Shown here piece by piece: positions 1 to 3,597 of a stretch of 5,896 nt of DNA. Position 1 is the first letter of the stretch; every line of letters starts with the position of its first letter. The DNA is taken from positions 1-5,896 of the forward strand of contig JAOTUD010000211.1 in the NCBI GenBank assembly GCA_029864065.1, given 5' to 3'. Both the position numbers and the translations under genes were made by a program. This stretch comes from Gammaproteobacteria bacterium. GTDB taxonomy: Bacteria; Pseudomonadota; Gammaproteobacteria; GCA-001735895. Under the pieces are notes generated by a model. It saw only the letters and a list, made by a program, of their open reading frames with translations. It searched no databases and was not told the DNA's origin.

Positions 1-256
1 TAAATCCTCGGTCGCATTTTCATTTTCAACAGCCTCCTCTCTATAGGTAGAGATTAGGTGTTGCATCGACCGATTGAAATCACTGTCGGTTTCTGCCGCC
101 CATCGAATCTTTATGAGCGTCAGCTTTTCGAGGAAAACTCTGTTATCTGCTAGTGCAGTTTCTAGGGGTGGAATCGAATTGAGCGATCGCCTGGTTGAGA
201 ACTAAGCTCTTAATTACAATACCTGAACATTCAGATACCAACATTTGCAAGCGCAT
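1..256 (-). pseudogene. Possible leftward hypothetical gene, frameshifted and cut by the left edge
   Basis: On the minus strand one frame is open from about position 201 to the left edge (67 codons), with no ATG, GTG or TTG in it before position 66. Its translation looks protein-like, for example LETALADNRVFLEKLTLIKI and then IRWAAETDSDFNRSMQHLIS. An adjacent minus frame has an ATG at 256-254 and reads MRLQMLVSECSGIVIK and onward for 37 codons until a TAA at 145-143. The two readings can be joined by removing one C from the CCCC run (plus-strand GGGG at 165-168), which would give one continuous reading from 256 to the edge. No family is recognised. It may be a decayed gene, a gene with a sequencing error, or chance: this stretch has lower GC than the operon, so a 67-codon open frame is only modestly unexpected. 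The Shine-Dalgarno before the ATG is weak. Confidence 0.33.
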
Positions 257-680
257 TATTTTCCGCGGAGTTTTGCGGGTATTAGTTGTGCATTGTTATG
301 CTTCGAAGTGCAAAATCCCGCAATGAACGCCCCATAAGTTTTTGAAAAATATAGAAATATAAGTTACCGATCATTCTGAAAATCGACATTTCGGTGCCGA
401 TGGCGGACCCCCGAACGCGGACCGGTCCGATGGCGCCCCTGGCACGATTTAAATCTTTTGAATTCAATAGCATATCTATACTTTTGCGATAAATTGACGC
501 GGTCCGCGTCGGCATTCGCGAGAGCCTGATTTTTACCGGCATCAAATCTGAAATCGACCGGGCCCGCGCAGTTTACAATCCACGCAGCATCGGCCTCGGT
601 AGAGCGTAAATCCATGCCGATCGGGTGACACATCTACGGTCATTCGAAAATCCCCGGTCTGGAGGATATTAATTGATCGC
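257..680. other. Intergenic region without a convincing gene
   Basis: All frames here are short or lack protein-like character. The two longest minus-strand frames (282-545 and 364-633) overlap each other, have no good ribosome site and resemble no family I know. Base composition changes along the stretch: AT-rich at 257-380 and 450-490, GC-rich at 390-445 and 495-600. Visible structures are a CTTCGAAG palindrome at 301-308, a TTGCGGG/CCCGCAA inverted pair (273-279 and 317-323), and the repeat cluster at 394-445. No tRNA, rRNA or recognisable riboswitch is seen. It probably holds the upstream control region of the pot-like operon and, if the leftward gene is real, its promoter. Confidence 0.5.
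394..445. repeat. Palindrome flanked by short direct and inverted repeats
   Basis: A perfect 12-bp palindrome, CGGACCGGTCCG, lies at 418-429. CCGATGGCG occurs twice in direct orientation, at 397-405 and 427-435, 30 bp apart, or about three helical turns. GTGCC (394-398) and GGCAC (441-445) form an outer inverted pair. The cluster stands out as GC-rich in an AT-rich surrounding. It could be a dimeric regulator site or an RNA structure. It ends more than 300 bp upstream of potD, so a role in controlling that gene is not established. Confidence 0.35.
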
Positions 681-682
681 AC

Positions 683-711
683 TTGGATAAATCCCTTAGT
701 ATACATATACA
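683..711 (+). promoter_or_regulatory. Candidate sigma70-type promoter for the pot-like operon
   Basis: TTGGAT at 683-688 resembles a -35 box and TATACA at 706-711 a -10 box, with the standard 17-bp spacing. Transcription would start near 718, leaving a 5' leader of about 50 nt before the ATG at 770. An alternative -10 (TATACA at 700-705) lies further left with poorer spacing. The call rests on consensus match only. It agrees with the potD start at 770, because the TTG at 683 would then lie upstream of the transcript. Confidence 0.35.
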
Positions 712-757
712 AAAAAACCGGGCCGCTAAATCAAAATCAGTGGCCAGAGCTTTCAAC

Positions 758-763
758 AGGAGG
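758..763 (+). promoter_or_regulatory. Ribosome binding site deciding the potD start
   Basis: AGGAGG is a consensus Shine-Dalgarno, 6 nt before the ATG at 770. The in-frame TTG at 683 has no comparable site at the right distance: GGAGG at 661-665 is 17 nt away. The 29 residues it would add (many Lys and Arg) would bury the signal peptide. Confidence 0.85.
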
Positions 764-769
764 ATTCTC

Positions 770-1834
770 ATGCACAACTTGTTATTTCGAAGCTACCGGG
801 GCGTAATTGGCGCCGTTCTTGGGCTGATGCTCGCGTTTGGCAGCCCGCAGGCCCATGCCGCCGACTTCGTCGTATCCAATTGGGACGGTTACATGCCGGC
901 CGACATGATGGAACAGGTCAAGCGGGCGACCGGTTACGAGGGCGAAGTGTCGTTCCACGCGACCAATGAAGAAATCATGGGCAAGCTGACCGCGAGCAAG
1001 GGCGCCGGTTACGACGTCGTGTTCGTGTCCTCGCCGTTCGCCGAGATCCTGAACAACCTCGGTCTGCTCGCGCCGATGGATCCGGTCAAGGTGCCGAACT
1101 TGAAAAACCTCTACCCGGAGGCGCGCAAGCTCGCCTACGACCCGGGTAACAGGTTCTCCGCGCCTTACGCCTGGGGTACGACCGGCCTGTGCTACCGTTC
1201 CGACCTGGTGTCGGAAAACATCGACAGCTGGAACGACCTGCTGCAACCGTCGGCCGACCTGTCGGGCAAGATCACGATGCTCGCGACCGAGCGCTGGCTG
1301 ATGGCGGCCGGCATGCTCGCCCGGGGCTACTCGGTCAACGATACCGACAAGAAGCATATCAACGAGGTGCGCGATCTCCTGATCGACGCCAAGCGCAAGC
1401 TGCTGGCTTACGACGATGCGACTTTTTACTCGAAGCTGGTTTCCGGTGAAGCGGTGCTGACGCATGCCTGGGATGGATGGTGCAATTACGGCATTGCCGA
1501 AAATGCCAATATTAAGTTCATCGTGCCGAAAGAGGGTTCCGACCTGTGGGTCGACACCATGGTGGTCATGGGAAAGTCGAAGAACAAGGATGCCGCCTAC
1601 GCGTTCGTGAACTTCGTGCTCGATCCGAAGAACCATGCCTGGGTTGCCGAGAATATTCTCTACAAGGTGCCGAACAAGGCCGCGATGGAAGCGGTCGGCG
1701 CCGAACTGGCGAAAAGTTTTCCAAACATGGGTATGACGCCGGGCGAGTTGATGAAGATGGAACTGATGCGCGACCTCGGCCGCGGGCAGAAGGACTACTC
1801 GCGCGCTTCGACCGAGATCATGTCGGCCCAATAA
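770..1834 (+). CDS. potD: Spermidine/putrescine-type ABC transporter substrate-binding protein (PotD/PotF family)
   Basis: This is the periplasmic solute-binding protein of a Pot-type importer, 354 aa, a normal length for the family. Residues 1-30 form a Sec signal peptide: basic start, hydrophobic core around 12-23, and Ala-His-Ala with predicted cleavage after residue 30. The mature protein opens with the family's beta strand and aromatic motif SNWDGYMP (W38, Y41), like the NW..Y motif of PotD and PotF. It has the second-lobe motifs HAWDGW (W234, D235) and DLWVD (W260, D262), which match the Trp and Asp residues that hold the amine in PotD. The stretch around residues 172-176 (ATERW) aligns by eye with the PotD acidic pair but does not keep both acids, so the ligand may differ from spermidine. 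It is the first gene of the operon, followed by a stem-loop and two permease genes. The family is clear; the exact substrate is not, and other PotD/PotF-class amines are possible. Confidence 0.9.
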   Translation: MHNLLFRSYRGVIGAVLGLMLAFGSPQAHAADFVVSNWDGYMPADMMEQVKRATGYEGEVSFHATNEEIMGKLTASKGAGYDVVFVSSPFAEILNNLGLLAPMDPVKVPNLKNLYPEARKLAYDPGNRFSAPYAWGTTGLCYRSDLVSENIDSWNDLLQPSADLSGKITMLATERWLMAAGMLARGYSVNDTDKKHINEVRDLLIDAKRKLLAYDDATFYSKLVSGEAVLTHAWDGWCNYGIAENANIKFIVPKEGSDLWVDTMVVMGKSKNKDAAYAFVNFVLDPKNHAWVAENILYKVPNKAAMEAVGAELAKSFPNMGMTPGELMKMELMRDLGRGQKDYSRASTEIMSAQ

Positions 1835-1881
1835 ACTGGTTACAACCGCGGCAACCGGTTCGGATTCCGGTTGCCGCCAGT
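1835..1881 (+). promoter_or_regulatory. Intercistronic stem-loop between potD and potB
   Basis: CGGCAACCGG (1849-1858) and CCGGTTGCCG (1867-1876) pair perfectly around an 8-nt loop. G1848-C1877 extends the stem to 11 bp. ACTGG (1835-1839) and CCAGT (1877-1881) can form an alternative outer stem with a left-hand bulge. No U-run follows, so it is not a classic intrinsic terminator. In many importer operons such a hairpin after the binding-protein gene protects the upstream mRNA or partly ends transcription, so that more binding protein than permease is made. That role is inferred here. It begins directly after the potD stop codon. Confidence 0.65.
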
Positions 1882-1915
1882 TCGATGCAAGCCCCCTTGC
1901 ACCGCGGCTGTTACC

Positions 1916-1920
1916 AGGAG
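1916..1920 (+). promoter_or_regulatory. Ribosome binding site deciding the potB start
   Basis: AGGAG lies 10 nt before the ATG at 1931. The in-frame TTG at 1871 sits inside the right arm of the stem-loop and would add 20 residues unlike a permease N-terminus, so the ATG is preferred. Confidence 0.65.
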
Positions 1921-1930
1921 CGATAAACGG

Positions 1931-2785
1931 ATGCAGGTATCCCGTCTTCAAACCAGCCTGCTGATCGGGCCGGGCCTCGGCTGGCTCGCGCTGCTGATGG
2001 TGCTGCCCTGCGCGCTGATCTTCGTTTTGAGCTTTTTCGAGCGCGGCATTTACGGCGGTATCGATTACGTCTATACGCTGGAAAATTTCGCGCGCGCGGC
2101 CGACCCGCTGTATCTCGGCATTTTTCTGAAATCGGGTCGCATCGCCGGCTTCGCCGCGCTTATCGCGCTGTTCGTCGCGTACCCGGCGGCCTACGCGATT
2201 TCACGCGCGCCGCGCGCGTGGCAGGCAACGCTACTGTTTCTCGCGATCCTGCCGTTCTGGAGCAATTACCTGATCCGCACCTACGCGTGGATCGTATTGC
2301 TGAACCGCGAAGGCCTGCTGAACCAGGGCTTCAAGCTGCTTGGCTATAGCGGCGAACCGATCAACATGCTCTACAGCGAAAGCACCGTCATCCTCGGGCT
2401 CGTCTACAATTATCTGCCGTTCGTGATCCTCGCGATATACTCGTCGATCTCGCGCCTCGACCCGCAGCTCTGGGAAGCGTCCGAAGACCTCGGTGCGTCG
2501 CGCCTGCAAACTTTTCGGCGCATCATACTGCCGCAGACCGCGCCCGGCATCGCGGCCGGCCTGGTGTTCGTGTTCGTCCTGTCGATCGGCAATTTCGTGA
2601 CGCCCGATCTGCTCGGTGGCGGGCACGTGCAAATGGTCGGCAACCTGATTTACGACCAGTTCCTGACCGCGCGTGACTGGCCGTTTGGCGCCGCGCTATC
2701 CTTCGTGCTGATCAGCATCATGATGGCGCTGCTGTTCGCGCAGGCGGTGCTGACCAACCGCGCGCAGCGGGGCGGCAATGGCTGA
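1931..2785 (+). CDS. potB: Polyamine-type ABC transporter permease, PotB-like
   Basis: This is one of the two inner-membrane permease subunits that form the translocation path, 284 aa, normal for PotB/PotH. It is very hydrophobic, with about six membrane segments; the first covers roughly residues 12-32 (WLALLMVLPCALIFVLSFF). The family's PFWSNYLIRTYAW motif lies between the early segments. The EAA loop that docks on the ATPase is clear: E182, A183, G188 and the trailing ILP at 199-201. It belongs to the binding-protein-dependent transport permease family (BPD_transp_1). It lies 96 nt downstream of the binding-protein gene and overlaps the next permease by 8 nt, so the two permeases are probably translationally coupled. 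Assignment to PotB rather than PotH rests on gene order and general resemblance; the two are close paralogues. Confidence 0.9.
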   Translation: MQVSRLQTSLLIGPGLGWLALLMVLPCALIFVLSFFERGIYGGIDYVYTLENFARAADPLYLGIFLKSGRIAGFAALIALFVAYPAAYAISRAPRAWQATLLFLAILPFWSNYLIRTYAWIVLLNREGLLNQGFKLLGYSGEPINMLYSESTVILGLVYNYLPFVILAIYSSISRLDPQLWEASEDLGASRLQTFRRIILPQTAPGIAAGLVFVFVLSIGNFVTPDLLGGGHVQMVGNLIYDQFLTARDWPFGAALSFVLISIMMALLFAQAVLTNRAQRGGNG

Positions 2786-3575
2786 AGCGCATCACCGCCA
2801 TAGCGAGCGCGCGTTGCGCGCCCATTTGATCCTCGTCTACGTGTTTCTGTACGTGCCCATCATCGTGCTGATCTTCCTGTCGTTCAACGAGGCCGGCCTG
2901 CCGACCGCGTGGACGGGCGCTTCGGTCAAGTGGTACGCGGCGCTCGCGTCGAATGAAACCATCCAGCGCGCGGCGCTCAATACCATCATCGTGGCGATGA
3001 GTTCGACCCTGATCGCGACCACGCTCGGCACGCTGCTCGCGCTCGGCATCGAGATGCGGCAAAAACCCAATAGCGCGCTCGACGCGTTGCTGTTCGCACC
3101 GATGATCATCCCGGACATCGTGCTCGCGATCGCATTGCTGTCGATGTTCAGCCTGATCGAGTTCACGCTCGGCCTGCATTCGATCGTCATGAGCCATGTC
3201 GTGTTCAACATCGCTTTCGTGTTCGCGGTGGTGCGCACACGCCTGCGCAACTTCGATTTTTCGGTCATCGAGGCGTCGATCGACCTCGGCGCGAGTGCGT
3301 TCACGACCTTCTGGCGTGTGACCTTCCCGGCGATCTTCCCGGGCGTGCTCGCCGCGGCACTGCTCGCGCTGACGCTGTCGGTCGACGAATTCATCATCGC
3401 GTTTTTCGTCTCCGGCGCCGGGCCGTCGTCGCAAACCCTGCCGATGCAGATATACTCGATGATCCGCTTCGGCGTGACCCCGGAAATCAACGCGCTCGCG
3501 ACGCTGGTCATCCTGTTCAGTTTCGTCGCGCTGTTCATCTCGCAGCGGCTCAACAAGGGCGTGCTCACGACATGA
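2778..3575 (+). CDS. potC: Polyamine-type ABC transporter permease, PotC-like
   Basis: This is the second inner-membrane permease subunit, 265 aa, normal for PotC/PotI. The first membrane segment (about residues 17-36, ILVYVFLYVPIIVLIFLSF) is followed by FNEAGLPTAW, a typical PotC start. A segment with APMIIPDIVLAIALL follows near the middle. The EAA loop has E165, A166, G171 and a closing FP at 183-184, and LTLSVDEFIIAFF follows it, a usual PotC motif. About six membrane segments are expected. The start ATG sits inside the end of potB (8-nt overlap, ATGGCTGA), with a G-rich ribosome site just before it. That points to coupled translation and equal amounts of the two permeases, which would suit a heterodimer. 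PotI is the alternative name. Confidence 0.9.
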   Translation: MAEAHHRHSERALRAHLILVYVFLYVPIIVLIFLSFNEAGLPTAWTGASVKWYAALASNETIQRAALNTIIVAMSSTLIATTLGTLLALGIEMRQKPNSALDALLFAPMIIPDIVLAIALLSMFSLIEFTLGLHSIVMSHVVFNIAFVFAVVRTRLRNFDFSVIEASIDLGASAFTTFWRVTFPAIFPGVLAAALLALTLSVDEFIIAFFVSGAGPSSQTLPMQIYSMIRFGVTPEINALATLVILFSFVALFISQRLNKGVLTT

Positions 3576-3597
3576 ACAGCCGGGAAACGACCTGATG
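3572..3597 (+). other. Seven-codon mini-ORF bridging the potC stop and potA start
   Basis: ATG at 3572 overlaps the potC stop as ATGA. It reads seven codons (MNSRETT) and ends in TGA at 3593-3595, whose last base is the first base of the potA ATG (TGATG). The potA start has only a weak GGGAA (3582-3586) as its own ribosome site, 8 nt upstream. The arrangement could hand ribosomes from potC to potA, or be a chance result of tight packing. The seven-residue peptide itself is unlikely to have a function. Confidence 0.3.

Noticed and set aside
273..323. TTGCGGG/CCCGCAA inverted pair as a terminator
   Set aside because: The loop is 37 nt long, there is no U-run, and competing small hairpins lie within it.
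282..633. Two overlapping minus-strand frames (87 and 89 aa) in the upstream region
   Set aside because: They overlap in different frames, lack a ribosome site and have no family resemblance. Chance frames are the simpler explanation.
673..690. Five-codon leader peptide (TTG start, GGAGG at 661-665)
   Set aside because: The spacing is good, but it lies upstream of or across the candidate promoter, contains no regulatory codon run, and no attenuator follows.
683..769. N-terminal extension of the binding protein from a TTG start
   Set aside because: It would add 29 Lys/Arg-rich residues before the signal peptide, has no properly spaced ribosome site, and overlaps the candidate promoter. The ATG at 770 has a consensus AGGAGG.
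1871..1930. N-terminal extension of the PotB-like permease from a TTG start
   Set aside because: The start lies within the stem-loop, and the extra residues (Pro/Cys-rich) do not resemble permease termini. The ATG at 1931 has AGGAG.
782..1951. Long minus-strand open frame opposite potD
   Set aside because: It mirrors the potD codons, spans the intercistronic hairpin, and its translation is His/Arg-rich and low in motifs. It is a shadow frame. The same holds for minus frames at 2718-3668 and 3565-4512.
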